DNA of 6,162 nt from Pirellulales bacterium (lineage in GTDB: Bacteria; Planctomycetota; Planctomycetia; Pirellulales; JAICIG01), in the NCBI GenBank assembly GCA_025924495.1, contig JAICIG010000461.1, forward strand, positions 1-6,162, read 5' to 3'. How positions within the stretch are numbered: the stretch's first letter is position 1; the number at the start of each line of letters is the position of its first letter. Below are positions 5,904 to 6,162 of the stretch, piece after piece. The position numbers were made by a program, and so were the translations under genes. Below the pieces are notes generated by a model. The model saw only the letters and a list, made by a program, of their open reading frames with translations. It did not search any database and was not told where the DNA came from.

Positions 5904-6162
5904 CCGAACCAATAGACGCTAATACGAGCTAGCCGCCGCTTTTCGCAGGCGTTGCACATCGGTTAAAAGGGGCGACGGCAAGCCGTGGCTAACCATCACT
6001 CTTTCCGATCGGGCGGCGCTCGAGAATTCGGCGCAGACGCTTGCCACGCCGCTGACGGTGGGCGGGGGAGAGGGCGTCGCATAACAGTCACGTTAAAGCC
6101 TTGATTTCAAGGGCCGGATGGTCCAAAATCCAGGCTTCTAGACAGATTAGGGACCAGTGGCG
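5904..6162. other. non-coding tail of the window, no gene recognised
   Basis: Apart from the inverted repeat at 5961-5994, I find no supportable gene here. The frames are short and lack plausible starts. One plus-strand frame is open from about 6054 to the window edge without a start codon and with no recognisable sequence. A 10-codon ORF overlaps the parvulin stop at 5900-5932 and is discussed as a finding. Confidence 0.55.
5961..5994. repeat. inverted repeat after the operon, possible terminator or dispersed repeat
   Basis: ACGGC (5975-5979) and GCCGT (5982-5986) form a perfect stem around AA. Beyond a G/G mismatch the stem can extend with GC/GC (5972-5973 with 5988-5989). GGTTA (5961-5965) and TAACC (5990-5994) are outer complementary arms with an asymmetric internal loop. 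It lies 57 bp after the parvulin stop, where the operon transcript might end, but no T-run follows, so an intrinsic terminator is doubtful. The core GACGGCAAGCCGTGGCTAA resembles a palindromic intergenic repeat I associate with planctomycetes; this is from memory. Confidence 0.45.

Noticed and set aside
6058..6080. GGGGGAGAGGGC resembling the hairpin module at 711-745
   Set aside because: Only one arm is present, without the CCCTCTCCC partner, so it is more likely a chance G-rich stretch.

Overview
The window looks like chromosomal DNA of a GC-rich bacterium, most likely a planctomycete (Pirellulales-like). The evidence is an exported DUF1570-type HEXXH protein (a family found mainly in Planctomycetota), a weakly conserved lipoprotein paired with a parvulin, weak or absent Shine-Dalgarno sequences on some genes, and intergenic repeat modules of a kind I associate with such genomes. 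This assignment comes from family and repeat recognition, not from a marker gene.

Layout: (1) 2-667 (+), the 3' part of an M29 metallo-aminopeptidase gene whose 5' end lies outside the window. (2) 668-945, a non-coding gap with a 7-bp tandem repeat followed by a CCCTCTCCC/GGGAGAG hairpin module. (3) 946-2172 (+), threonine synthase (thrC). (4) 2165-3256 (-), a secreted DUF1570-type putative zinc peptidase, convergent with thrC and overlapping its 3' end by 8 bp. (5) 3257-3567, a divergent intergenic region with a candidate promoter inside a 9-bp inverted repeat. (6) 3568-4899 (+), a predicted lipoprotein with a secretin-N/STN-like segment. (7) 4896-5903 (+), an exported SurA/PpiC-like parvulin peptidyl-prolyl isomerase that overlaps the lipoprotein gene by 4 bp. 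(8) 5904-6162, non-coding sequence with an inverted repeat and no supportable gene.

The first two genes are ordinary housekeeping functions: peptide turnover and the last step of threonine synthesis. The other three all encode predicted exported proteins. The lipoprotein and parvulin genes share stop and start bases, so they are probably co-transcribed and translationally coupled, which suggests a cell-envelope client/chaperone pair. That pair is the least described part of the window. I see no phage, transposase, CRISPR, tRNA or rRNA features, and no strong sign of an unknown defence or mobile system.
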